NCBI RefSeq assembly: GCF_022201045.2
Contig: NC_068558.1
Coordinates: forward strand, 49,145,501 to 49,209,500
Length of the DNA: 64,000 nt
Source: Citrus sinensis
Lineage: Eukaryota > Streptophyta > Magnoliopsida > Sapindales > Rutaceae
Direction: 5' to 3'
Shown here: positions 42,129-53,634 of the stretch, piece by piece
Layout of the letters: the number at the start of each line of letters is the position of its first letter
Position numbering within the stretch: the stretch's first letter is position 1
Program-made: the position numbers and the translations under genes
The notes under the pieces: generated by a model
Databases searched by the model: none
What the model was told of the DNA's origin: nothing
What the model saw: the letters and a program-made list of their open reading frames with translations, nothing else

Positions 42129-42388
42129 TCTTCTACGTGTGTCGATTCTTTGCAATTACTTTGCTTTAATTTATATTGGAGTAAAGCCCTAAATTTTGGT
42201 ATTCCAACCAAAAAAAAAAAAAAAATCCGCGTTAAACCAAATACTATTATTTCTCTATAACCTTGTGCTAATTGTCAAATAAACCTCCTTCATTTTTTAT
42301 TTTGAAACCCATATTTCTGTTTGTCTAACAAACCCCAATCTGTTACTTATTTTGTAAAATTATGGTTAATGCGTCCTTCGAATTGTCT

Positions 42389-42483
42389 ACTGCTGTGATG
42401 ATTTATGAATGAATTCACATGTCAGACTTCAGAGATTTTTTTGAAAAAATCTATGAGAATGGATATTCGTAATTCTGAGCAGT
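42389..42483 (+). ncRNA. Box C/D snoRNA guiding 25S rRNA (AGTCTGACATGTG region)
   Basis: Box C GTGATGA (42395-42401) and box D CTGA (42475-42478) are closed by a perfect 5-bp stem ACTGC/GCAGT (42389-42393 with 42479-42483). The segment CACATGTCAGACT (42416-42428) is complementary over 13 nt to plant 25S rRNA AGTCTGACATGTG, which lies a few bases downstream of the target of the previous snoRNA; a D'-like CAGA follows at 42430. An internal hairpin AGATTTTTT...AAAAAATCT (42433-42452) would bring the internal boxes together. rRNA sequence is from memory. Confidence 0.78.
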
Positions 42484-42820
42484 TATATTCTTTGATGTTC
42501 ACTCTTCCATTTTTAGGAGAATGGCATTAAACTATAAATCTGAATTCTACAAGTCTGAATTATCAAGGTCCTTGACAGAGTATTCTACCGATCATTCATT
42601 ATCTTGACATTTGATTCAAAGCATTCTCATTAGTTAAATACTGAAAAATAATAATAAAAGCTTCCTATTAAAAAATAGAGAGTTGAGGACAATGAAGATA
42701 CATATATTCATTCAAATTACATATTGAAGTAAGTCCAGGACAACTGAATAGCTTTCCTCCTTTAAGGACAGGGCAGATTACAACTTACAATCTATTTTGT
42801 TGAGTGCAAAATAGGCTCAA

Positions 42821-42822
<2 letters not shown>

Positions 42823-42856
<34 letters not shown>
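42823..42856. repeat. (CT)n microsatellite
   Basis: A near-perfect run of CT dinucleotides just downstream of the bPH-domain gene's last exon on the minus strand. No other content seen around it. Confidence 0.9.
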
Positions 42857-42859
<3 letters not shown>

Positions 42860-42971
42860 CAACAGCAAGTTTTGCGCCTGAACCTAATTAGATTAAGGGA
42901 TGATAACAATTTGTAAGACTGCTGACCGACTGTTTTGCAAACCAAGTCTCCAGAACTCAACTCTATTATTA

Positions 42972-45291
42972 TCAGTTGCCTTTTTGAGGATTTTGAGACT
43001 TCTCAAATAGCAGCTCGATTTTCTGGATGCCAAGACAAGAAAAGCAAGTTAATGTCAAGACAAGAAAACACAGTTAGCACAAACATATCTACATTTATAT
43101 ATTTCTTCCTAATGCAGAATAAGTATGCAAACATTGGTCCCTGAAGCAAGCACTCAACTTTAACAACCAGGTTGGCAATTGGCATGCTAGGTTCTATTTT
43201 GATATTTCATAAGGGTTGTGGAGAAGGAGGTATGTCCTCATTTTATGGACTTCACCAATAGACAACACAAATCAAGATGCTTGATTTTGGATTAGTACCG
43301 TCTCCAAAAGAAACACAGTATATGTACAAAGGAAAGGATTCAGTTGGCTGAAATGAGAACAGTTTTATAAGAATTATACATACCTTCACTGATTTATTAA
43401 CTTCATCAAGTTTATGTAGGATCAACTCCCCGGGTACCATGCCCCTGTGCTCTACTGAAGCTTGGCGCGGTAAGCCCGCCATCTGCACAATGTAGGCAAT
43501 AATAAGAGTTACAATTACATTCAGTTACATGAAAACCACAGAAACCAGCAAATGATGATAACAGATATTAGTAATGGAAACGGAGGAAAGCAAACTCCTA
43601 AAAGGGTGATGCTAGGGTTTGCTCAGCTCAATAATTGTTAAAGAGCTATTATTTTCTAAAATAGCCTTAAGAATTTTCTCAAATCCCCAGGATTTAAATA
43701 CGATCGAAAGTGTTCTCCATAATCAATGGAAAGACAACAATAAAATAACTGTGGAACCTAGCTACATTCATTTCCAAAGAACAGTTCTGTCAGATATAAT
43801 AGAAAAATATCTTTTAAAATTTTTAAACATCTCAAGCACTTTACTTGGTTAGCTTTTGCCCATTGCACTGGGACAGAGGAACAGACAGATATTTCAACTG
43901 GTTAATGCCTTGAACAAGCTCTTGAAAAAGGAAGGAAAATCTAACAATTTTCTTTACCTTCCAACTCTTGGATGGCGATCTCAAAACAGCTGTTCCCTCT
44001 GTCAATGATGCCATTCTAGACATACTTTCTACTTCACCAGTGAAAGCATTTACTTTCCAGTTTTTACTGGAATTCTGTATGACCTTTGCAGCCTCTGTTA
44101 CAATGACCTGAAGGAAATAGGAAATCTACCATAATTGTATGCGCAAAGAATGCCTTCAGTGTCCATAATTTACACAGACAATAGACAAGAAGAAAAGAGA
44201 CTTGATTTACCTTCCTCAGAAGAACAGGATTATCAACCCCTTGTACCTGTAGTTCATCAACAGGTGCCGCTTTTCCACGTGCAATGCTTTCAACTCTGAA
44301 GGTATGAATTCCATAAATCGATTGTAAGCAACCTATAAACATCAGAAAATGGACAAAGGAAAAAAAATTAGTCTTTCTAAAGAAGCATCTGGTACTTTTC
44401 TAGTTACCGAAAAAATGATGGAACAACCAACAAACATTTGTCACAATCAGTAGAAGCCAATACAGAAAGTGTTAAAGAAAATATCAGAAGCCAGCTTGTG
44501 CTGTAAGTTCAGGCAGTGGTGTGCAATAGTTTTCCTCCTACTTCAGTGGTGCCATGCAAGTAGCAGAAACTTCATAACAGAACCATAGATTTTCCTTAGC
44601 CATATCTTTCTACGACCACAAAATAACATAAAAAAGGTAACAAAAGAACCATGTTTTCTGCTTTTGACCAAATACAAATACTACAAAAGTGTGTGTGTGT
44701 GTGAATTGTGATGTTGCACAATAGCTTCAAGTGCTTATGCATTAGGACCAGCATCAGTACCTTGTTCAATGATGACATCAATCACAAGAGAAAGAGGTAC
44801 ATGCCTCTCATTTGTTGTTTTGCCCCAAAAAGGTATGAATGACGGCCTTGAAACCTTCACAAAAACATTGAACAAACAAATAAGCAATGACATTTATCCT
44901 CATACAAAATGTTCCTTTTTTATTTCCTTATCACAAGTGTGTATTCACATACCTTGTAAACGATTTCGCTAGGCGTGACATACAGTTTGCGAGATGAAAT
45001 ATCCTTCTTAAGCACATATCTTCGAATTGGCAGATAAAGCAACATAAAAACACCAACCCCCCATGCTAAAACCAGCAGAAGGGATATGGAAAACCAAATA
45101 ATAGTGTCATACTTGACGCTATTACTGGCAAGTTCCTCAAAGGAAGCTGCATACAATATTTCTTCGGAACTATTGGCGGCTTCTTCGTCATCATCGTCAG
45201 TATATTCTTCGACCTCCAGCTCGTGATCAGAAAGCAGATGATCCTTCGATGATCTAAGTTCCGATAAACCATCTGCGTGGCCCATCAACAT
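42972..45291 (-). CDS. Single-span membrane protein with a bacterial-PH-like (DUF304/bPH_2) domain
   Basis: Six exons, 45291-44953, 44854-44761, 44332-44211, 44107-43958, 43482-43384 and 43022-42972, give 284 aa. Residues 1-60 are acidic (EEYTDDDDEEA); about 72-95 form a hydrophobic span (WFSISLLLVLAWGVGVFMLL); a PH-like stretch follows with KLYVTPSEIVYK, HVPLSLVIDVIIEQGCLQSI and GIHTFRVESI, the strand pattern of bPH_2 domains; the last 80 residues are polar. The start is the ATG at 45291; the frame extends upstream without ATG. Plants have this as a conserved, unnamed family (I recall DUF7642). Orientation suggests a membrane anchor with a soluble PH-like domain, perhaps lipid or protein binding, but no function is known to me. 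It lies between the two DGD2 copies on the opposite strand. Confidence 0.88.
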
Positions 45292-46230
45292 TTCTTCAAG
45301 AATACACAAATTAGAGATTCCAGAATCTAGGAAACCGAAAGGCAATCAGATGAATACGAAGCACATGCTTGTAATTTCTATCCTTACCGGTTAATCCTCG
45401 TATATGCTTTGATCAATTGAATTACGTCGGTAAAAATGGCTCATTTCTAGGTTTTTCATGTTAAATTTTAGGAGTCTGTGTCTTTCGGGGACATTCCGCT
45501 TTAGTAACTGAAGCACCGATGAACTCCCGTCCGTGTTCTCGTGTTGTCTGTTCTATGCTAAATTGATAATCATCATCACATAGCTGATCATCTATCTAAT
45601 TCTGACGGTATAGGATGTATCAGCACTCAAAGTAATTACTAAATTATCACTAATATAAACCGTTACGCGAAGCCCAATTCCGGGGGAGTGTGGCCCGCAA
45701 TGGAACAGTCTGGACCAGACGACCAATGACAAGGCGTGGCCCAAGTCGAATACGTGACGACACCGTATAAGCAATTGACAAAACTGGAGGGACCACGTTA
45801 TATTCTCTCCTCTGCTCGAGAATAACAAAATTAAACCAACTTTGCTCACATTTTCCTTCCAGTTTCTCAGGTCGTCGCTTTGGCGCAACTATTAATTGTA
45901 TTCTCGTCAAGGTCAAGTGTTCTTATCTGAAACACTGCTTCAGAAAAATCGAAAGGTATCATCAAATTCAAACAAAGCGCTCTATTTCTCTTATTATGTT
46001 CTTTTATTAGTGCTTTGGAATTTTTTGTCTTTGCTTATTGTTGGAAAGCGGAGAATCATTTACTTGTAAAATCCTATGAATTTAAAATTTTCACTACAAT
46101 TATGGATTGTTTTCTGCTTCTGTTTCTGGCTTTGTTTGTTGAAGTCGTCGTTTTGTTAGTTTACTGCTAGTTTTATAAGAATCGCCATTTACATTTGACA
46201 CAGGTATTATTGTATTTGAGCTGATGATTG
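45292..46230. promoter_or_regulatory. Divergent promoter region, bPH gene and DGD2 copy b
   Basis: Part of this region (about 45660-45955) resembles the region upstream of DGD2 copy a (37080-37445), so promoter and gene were duplicated together. A 5' untranslated intron is likely, GT at 45956 and AG at 46203. A four-codon upstream ORF (46224-46238) overlaps the DGD2b start codon. Confidence 0.6.
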
Positions 46231-48733
46231 ATGGATAGGAAACAACAGCATATTGCTATATTTACAACTGCAAGTCTGCCTTGGTTGACTGGGACAGCTG
46301 TGAATCCTCTGTTCCGTGCTGCCTATCTTGCAAAAGATGGCGAAACAAGAGTTACTTTGGTGATTCCTTGGTTATCTTTGATAGATCAAAAACTAGTATA
46401 TCCCGAAAACATCACTTTCACTTCCCCCAAACAGCATGAGACATATGTTCGTCGGTGGCTTGAGGAGAGGACTGGTTTTACATCTACTTTTGATATACGC
46501 TTTTATCCTGGAAAGGTAGAATTTGATGTTTATTACTCTTACTGTTTAGTATTTTCTTTGATAGAAGCTACGAACAGTCAATAATAAGAATTTCAATGTT
46601 TGTTCATGGGATTGCTTCTGGTGCAGTTTGCAATAGATAAAAGGAGCATTCTTGGTGTAGGAGACATATCGGAAGTCATCCCTGATGAAGTGGCAGATAT
46701 TGCTGTCCTTGAGGAGCCTGAGCATCTTACGTGGTTTCATCATGGGAAAAGATGGAAAACTAAATTCCGCTATGTTGTAGGAATTGTACACACCAATTAC
46801 CTAGAATATGTCAAGAGAGAGAAGAATGGACGATTACAAGCTTTTCTTCTTAAATATGCAAATAGCTGGCTTGTTGATATCTATTGCCACAAGGTATGCT
46901 TTCTGAGTTGATGTTTGGTTTGTATTTACAGTATATTTTGCATCTTTGATTGTTCAATTAATTTTCTTTACTGGTCCAATATTTTCAATTTTTTGCCTCT
47001 GGATGTTCATTATTGGCATTTGGATAGAACATTCATTATTTGTCTCTTTGGATATTCAATGTTTAATATTGTTTCTATAAGTCCAACTTAGCAGCTTTTA
47101 GCCTTTGTATACTATAATCAACTCATACTAATCAGGCAAGTTGTTAACAGTTGAATTTGACATTTATTTCGGGGACTGACACACATGATCAATGATTTTG
47201 AACCTTTCCATGCAATTAGTTTACCAAGCTTTGTTAGCCTTTATATGCAACGATTATTCTTTGTGATCGTGACTGTTTGAGCCTGTATTTGTCAGATAAC
47301 CTAGTTGCAACTAGATTCCCGGCTGGGTCTTCATCTTTTTGTGCGTCTTCAAAAAGATTTGTACAGTTAAACCATCACATCAGTCTGATGAATATTAAGT
47401 ATTTCCAGTCTAATTTTATCTGTGACATCAGCAAAATGGTATGATAACACATGCATACTTAATTTTATCAATGGATTTTCCAAATTTGTAGATATTATAC
47501 ATTGTTAAATCCTAACTAAACATGTGTTGACTGAGGTTTAGCTAAAATAAATGAGCCAGTCATGATTGTTCTAGAAGCTTTTAGTTAATGCGATTTCCAT
47601 GTGGAATTTGCTTGTCCACACTGTTTGGTTGTTGAAAATTGCTTCTCACTGGACAGCATTATGGGATTTCAGGTAATTAGGTTGTCTGCTGCCACACAGG
47701 AATATGCTAATTCCATTATCTGCAATGTTCATGGAGTCAATCCTAAATTCCTTGAAATTGGCAACAAAAAGGAGCAGCAACAAAATGGGACCCATGCTTT
47801 TGCAAAGGGTGCCTACTACATTGGGAAGATGGTGTGGAGTAAAGGCTATAAGGAGCTGCTTGAACTTCTTGATGACCATCAAAAGGAGCTAGCAGGGCTT
47901 GAAGTGGATTTATATGGCAATGGGGAGGACTTCAATCAAATTCAAGAAGCTGCTGAAAAGTTAAAAATAGTAGTTAGAGTTTACCCTGGACGTGATCATG
48001 CTGACCTCATATTCCATGAGTAAGCATGTTATATGTCCAACCTTGACAGCATTTCGACAATTAAATCTCTGATAAATCATAGAGTCTTTCCTCCCTTATT
48101 TCTGTTTTTTCTTTATCTAATGTAGATAATTTTTTTTTTAAATTTTTAAATTTTATTTTTTTTAGAATGTTTAGTAGGTTGTGATCAGGAATCAAAATTG
48201 ACATTGTTCTTTTCCTTCCTTCCTCTTACAGTTATAAAGTGTTCCTGAATCCAAGCACAACAGATGTTGTTTGCACAACCACAGCTGAAGCATTGGCCAT
48301 GGGAAAAATTGTTGTCTGTGCCAACCACCCCTCAAATGACTTCTTCAAGCAATTCCCAAATTGCCGAACTTATGATGACAGAAATGGGTTTGTTGAAGCC
48401 ACACTGAAAGCACTTGCTGAAGAGCCTGCTCTACCAACTGAAGCACAGAGGCATCAACTGTCATGGGAGTCTGCTACAGAACGGTTTCTGCAAGTTTCTG
48501 AGCTGGACCAGGCTGTTGTGAAGAAACCATCGAAAAGTCCTTCAAAGCACTTTGCATCCACATCATTAAATTTGAAGAAAAACATGGAGGAGGCTTCAGC
48601 TTATGTGCATTTTTTAGCATCTGGATTTGAAACATCGAGAAGAGCATTCGGTGCAATTCCTGGGAGCTTGCATCCGGACGAAGAGCTATGCAAAGAACTT
48701 GGGTTGGTAACCCCTATGAGCAAGCAAGGCTGA
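46231..48733 (+). CDS. DGD2: Digalactosyldiacylglycerol synthase 2, tandem copy b
   Basis: Four coding exons, 46231-46515, 46627-46893, 47673-48019 and 48232-48733, give 466 aa, close to the usual DGD2 length. Exons 1 and 2 have exactly the lengths of copy a; exon 3 is 3 bp shorter. The same family blocks occur: IAIFTTASLPWLTGTAVNPL, EEPEHLTWFHHG, STTDVVCTTTAEALAMGK, YIGKMVWSKGYKELL, and a normal tail LGSxGAIPGSLHPDEELCKELGLVT-type ending in MSKQG. It has the canonical C-terminus, so it is the likelier main DGD2. Start codon as in copy a; a mini upstream ORF overlaps it. Function as for copy a. The pair is a local duplication, split by the bPH gene and the snoRNA cluster. Confidence 0.95.
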
Positions 48734-50120
48734 AAAAATGTTGGTTCTAAAAAGTAGTTTGTTCAAATATTGTATACTTGAAAGCCTAGAAAGTGTAGCG
48801 TGTATGGGTTCATTGAATTCTTTTGTACTTGAAGTTCTAATGAAGTTAGAAATTGCAAATGAAAAATCTTTTCTTCTACACTGTGGGCACATGTTATGAT
48901 GGTGGTGGCTTTCCTTTGGCCCCAGGAAGCAGAAAGTGGGGGACGGCCATTCCATATATTAGTTGATTTACTCTTCTGATATATGTTGTTTTTATCTGTC
49001 ATTAATCTGAAAAGGAAATTAAGTGAAATTGGACAGCAATTATGCTAAAACGTCAGTGCACAACGCTATTTTGAGGACTCTGGGCCTTGGCTAAGAAGAT
49101 TCAGTTTTCTCTCCGACTCTTTGTCCATTTGTCAAGTGACTCGATTCTGCTCAACCAAATTGGGCAATAAGTACTACCACGGCAACAAGCTGCACCTACG
49201 ATCAGCTTTACAGTCCTGGCAAATGTAATGTGTCTATTAAAACACAGTTAACGGCATACTTCTTGCGCTCTGAGCCATAAACAGGTAATTCTTCACATGA
49301 TAAATGTAACATAGGGGTTAATGTATTATTGAAGTTTATTTTGTAGAAATATCAAACAAATAATTGATGCATATCTGTTGATAATCTTGCATAAATAGAT
49401 AAATAATTCAATATCTAGTGACGATTTCTAGAATTATGACGACAAATTTTATTTCCTTTCTCATTTATTTTTGAGAATACACTCACTTTCGGCTCTTTTA
49501 GTATAATCTCGTCGAGTAATTAATTATTCGGTTAACTATCTGATAGAACTGAATGAGCTGTCAAGGGGTTGCCATATATCACGTTAGTGAATTGAACTAT
49601 TCCCCAGAAGCAACGTCGTTCGAAAAATATTTGTTTCTGCTCCCGGTGAAACAAGGTCGTTTCATAAAGATTCCGTTGCTTAGCGGTAAAATGACATCGT
49701 TTGAGGACACAACTGACCTTTTTCAAATCCTGTATTGTAACGGCTGCTTTTTCAAGTCTCATTGCTCGTCGAAACCACCTGGGTACAAAGTAAATTCAAA
49801 ACAGAACCTCACAAAACCAAAACCGCTGGCTCTCCTCATATGGTAGTACAACTCATCAGCCATTACTCTATTTTGTCTGATTTTGCAATTTCACTCGAGC
49901 ACAACACAGCAAAACGTAACTGAACTTAGAAAGAACCAATTTTTGCATCATCTTTTTGCTGTGAACTTCCACGTTTTGCAAACTCACAGAAAATGCCAAC
50001 ACGTGGTTCCCCAGGAATCATTTCTCCTCCACTGCTCTCTCTTTTAAACCCTTGTTCTTATCGCAAGCTCACTTGCATACAGCTTCAGTCTTACACAGTC
50101 GGTTTTCATTTCTCCTAACA
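48734..50120. other. Intergenic region between DGD2 copy b and MBD-like gene 1
   Basis: Holds the DGD2b 3' flank and the promoter of MBD-like gene 1. A TTTTAAACCC box at about 50041 precedes the coding start by 80 bp. No further gene was recognised. Confidence 0.5.
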
Positions 50121-52983
50121 ATGGCTGATGAACAGAACCCATCCGATGCTTTGCCTAATGGATGGATTGCTGTCATCGAAGAAGGTGATACGGTGAAAGT
50201 AATTCAACTAACCTCTCAACTATATGCCAACTTATCTATATTGTTGAATGCATTGCTTCAAACAGTTTTTGTGGTAGTCTTTTTTCAAATCTGTTGTTTC
50301 TCCTCTTAGTTTCACTTTTAGTTGAGTGTTATGCAAGCTACTGCAGTTAAATTTCACTTGCTGCCGATAGAGTAGTTTGAGATCTTTGTGTCAAGGTTTG
50401 CATACATGTTACAGCTTAATATTTGTTAAATCACTATTTTGTCACTGCAGGTTAGTGATTGCAAATAAGGAAAAGGTTGTATCTTTGAAGGAGGGAACAA
50501 AATTGACAGCATATCAGCTGAAGTTTATGTTCTTAAGTCCATAAGCCATATTAAGGGGACTAGCTAGTCAAATTAGTTGCTCTTGTAAAGTGCTGGTAGA
50601 CATGAGACAGGAATCTATCTTGGATAAGAAGATCTGGGTCATTTAAGTCATGATTTAGATCTTTGGCGACGCAAGTTAAAAGCTGGTCTTAAAATAGCAC
50701 ATATTTTGTTGCTTAATCATGAGCATGTTCTGAGATTTTCCAATTATAGATATTTAAATTTGGAAATAGACGACAAACAATTTTTGTCGTCTGTTGAATG
50801 CCATGATTATCTTTGGTTAAAGAGATTCTGCTGGTGTCTTGTTATTTAAATTGAGATTAGCGTGCTGATGGTTGGGGTATGATAATTTTGGTGTCCGCAG
50901 GGATAGTTTAATTAAAGGGAACCTGTAGTGAGTCCATTGTCGAGCTAACAGTATGCATGGATTCACTCATCCAGTAAAAACAAGTGTTCAGTCAGAGTTA
51001 CTGCATTGGGTGTACTTGTTGGTAGTATCCGAGCATATTCGTTTCCTTAATTGTTTACCAGCACCGATGTAGGCATCAGGATTAAGGATTCACAGTGCTT
51101 TGTTGTTCTCCTAGCTGAACATTAAATTCAATCTGAAAGCTTAAAACCTTTTAGGAAAACTATCATTCAGCATTTGGATGTAATTGGCTTGCCTAGTAAA
51201 GATTGCCTATTTCCGAGAACCATTATTGAGTGTTACTGTGACCAGCTATCAAGATTTTAGCTTGTAAATCAATGTGAGATCTCCAGCCCTTTCCTGCATA
51301 CGTGCATACCTTTTTCCAAACAAAAGCAATATATATCCCCGACATGAAGTCCTTGCTCTTACCCTGTGATGATTGAGTGACCTTCTACTGTATAGTAGAG
51401 GTTTCATCATTCTGTCAAAGATTTTCACTCAAATAGGGTATTAAACTAGCCTCTGCATCTTTATATCAGGTACTTGCAAGGGCAAAGGTTTAAGTTTCTA
51501 TGCATGAGTATAATTCTGGGTGGATATAGCAATGGGTTAATGTAACAGCAATACTAAAGTGTTCGATAACTTAAAACGCTTAAACTTTGTTGTTTCGCCA
51601 AAGTCTTAATAGACTAATAATTGAGTTTAGCTAAAGTGTAGTATAGAATGTAGAAATGTACCTTTCTCAGGTTGTTTAGAGTTTGATGTGAATTGATAAG
51701 CCATTTTCCAATTTCTCATTTTCACTTTACTAGACATAACAGCACATGAACCTGGAAAAAATTTTGGAAAGTTGGAAATTCATTTATATTTTAACAGAGT
51801 AGAAAATAACCCTTTTTATTGTGACTGCTGTAGTCATTCACCAATATTGAGACACATCAAACATTTAACACAAGAGAGGAGCTGAACCGTTATGTTGCAT
51901 ATGCAAGCCGAGCAAACCTTCCTCAAAGGGTCAGTTTTAACTCCTTAATCTTTCCTCTTCTTCTGTATGAATTATTTTACTTAATCTATTAATTACTGAT
52001 CATCATGTGATGCAAAATATTACTATAGGGATTACCTAGGTTGGTAAACAAAAGTTGAAGAAACCAATGGATTGTTTTGAGCTTTTGGGAAATTGCTGCA
52101 GAATCTAGCATTTTGGCATTTGACGATGCTGTGTGGTTTTACACAAACACACTGCAATTTTTCTTCATATTTTGCGACCCTTTCTTCTTATATTTTTATT
52201 AAAGTTTAACACTATCAATGAAACTCCTATTAAGACTCCTTTTTTTTTTTTTCATGATCTCTTTCCTTTTTTATTCATCCAGTGATTCTCATTTCATTTA
52301 TCTTTCTCCGTTAAAAATTAATAGGTGGACTGTAACCAACCAGTGGAAGTGCGTTGCACTCGATGCTGGTGCACTGGACACACTGCTCCGGAATGTAATT
52401 GCTCTGATAGACTCATTAAGGTAAACTTTTGGTTGTCTTGCAATGAGTAATGTTCTAATGAGCGATAGAGAGTGTCACGTGCATTATCTTGTTATTATAT
52501 AGTTTTAACGGATCAATATCATTTCCTGATATGATCATGTTCTGAGTAAATAATTCAATTGCTGATTAGTAGTTAATAAATAAAAAAATAAAAAAAAATA
52601 AATCTTATCCCTACACTATCACTAAAAGACACATGATAGACGATGTTTAAAAACTCAATAGAGTTTATATCAAAAGAGGATTTTATTCCAACTTTAACAT
52701 CATTTAAAAATAGTCACATAATTTTATCACGTGTCCAGATGCTCACCATATGGTGGATAGAGTGCTCACTAAAGCATATATTTCGTCTCATAATTCACAA
52801 ACTTCTCTTAACATTTGCTAAAAATAATGATAGCTAATGCCATTAACTTGTTATTTATTGAACTTTCAGATCTATAATGAAATGTTGTTTGGACGCGCAA
52901 ATGAAAAAGTTAGGAAGTGCAAGCGCTGTGGCCGAGGGGGGCATAACATCCGCAATTGCCATGGACCTATATTCAAAAGCTGA
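50121..52983 (+). CDS. MBD-like protein with two CCHC zinc knuckles
   Basis: Four exons, 50121-50198, 51834-51929, 52325-52420 and 52870-52983, give 127 aa. Exons 1 and 2 form a small methyl-CpG-binding-domain-like fold (LPNGWIAVIEEGDTVK, then HQTFNTREELNRYVAYA). Exon 3 carries CTRCWCTGHTAPEC and exon 4 CKRCGRGGHNIRNC, both C-x2-C-x4-H-x4-C zinc knuckles, which usually bind single-stranded nucleic acid. Two knuckles joined to an MBD-like domain in a 127-aa protein is an unusual combination. The later exons lack their own start and were found from splice sites and motifs. Whether the MBD-like part binds methylated DNA cannot be judged. It is followed by a decayed duplicate and a related gene at 57009. 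Confidence 0.8.
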
Positions 52984-53269
52984 ACTCCAAGTTTCAATTT
53001 ATGTGCGTTTGTCTCCCAACTTTGAGCTTCTGAACTCTGAACATTAATATGGATGCTTTTGTGTTCACCTTTGACCTTCAGTTGTTTCTGTTAAGACTTT
53101 TTTATGGTTGATGTTTTAGCAGCTAGATGACGTCAATGCAGCGCGCGCGTTTTAACGGTCAAGAATAAGGGTATTTGTGTCATAATGTATAAATTATTGG
53201 AACTTTTATCTTAGTATTTAGAAGGAAAAATAATTTCGAATTGCGAAAAAATTGTCGTTTGCGAATTGC

Positions 53270-53440
53270 GCCGCCCCCGGGGGCATAAACACGATGTCGT
53301 TTTGATTGAGGGAGGCTGTGGCCGTAGTGAAGAAACAGCGTAACAACTTTTTCGTGCCTTTGGTCTATGTTTGGTTCCCGAGAAAACGGTGGAATTTTAT
53401 GTTATATAAACGAAAAAAAAATAAAATCTCGCAGATTGCT
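53270..53440. repeat. Duplicated promoter-like segment, first copy
   Basis: This segment (GAAACAGCGTAACAACTTTTTCG and flanks) is repeated at about 55185-55340 with GAAACGGTCTAACAACTTTTTCG-type sequence and the shared GAGAAAACGGTGGAA block. The repeats continue on both sides and are part of the tandem block duplication described for 53635-55440. Confidence 0.75.
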
Positions 53441-53634
53441 TCGGTTGTTTTTTCAAACTAGTTCATAAAAATAACATCCTTTAACTTTAACATAATGAAG
53501 CATCAAACCCAGTAGTTTCTTGTTTGTTTTATGTATTAGTTCACTTGCAAATGAATGTTTTAGAGCGTGATATTTTTCCATCTCTTGTAGTACCTCATAG
53601 GCCATGGCAGTGGAATGATTATTCCTTGCGAACA

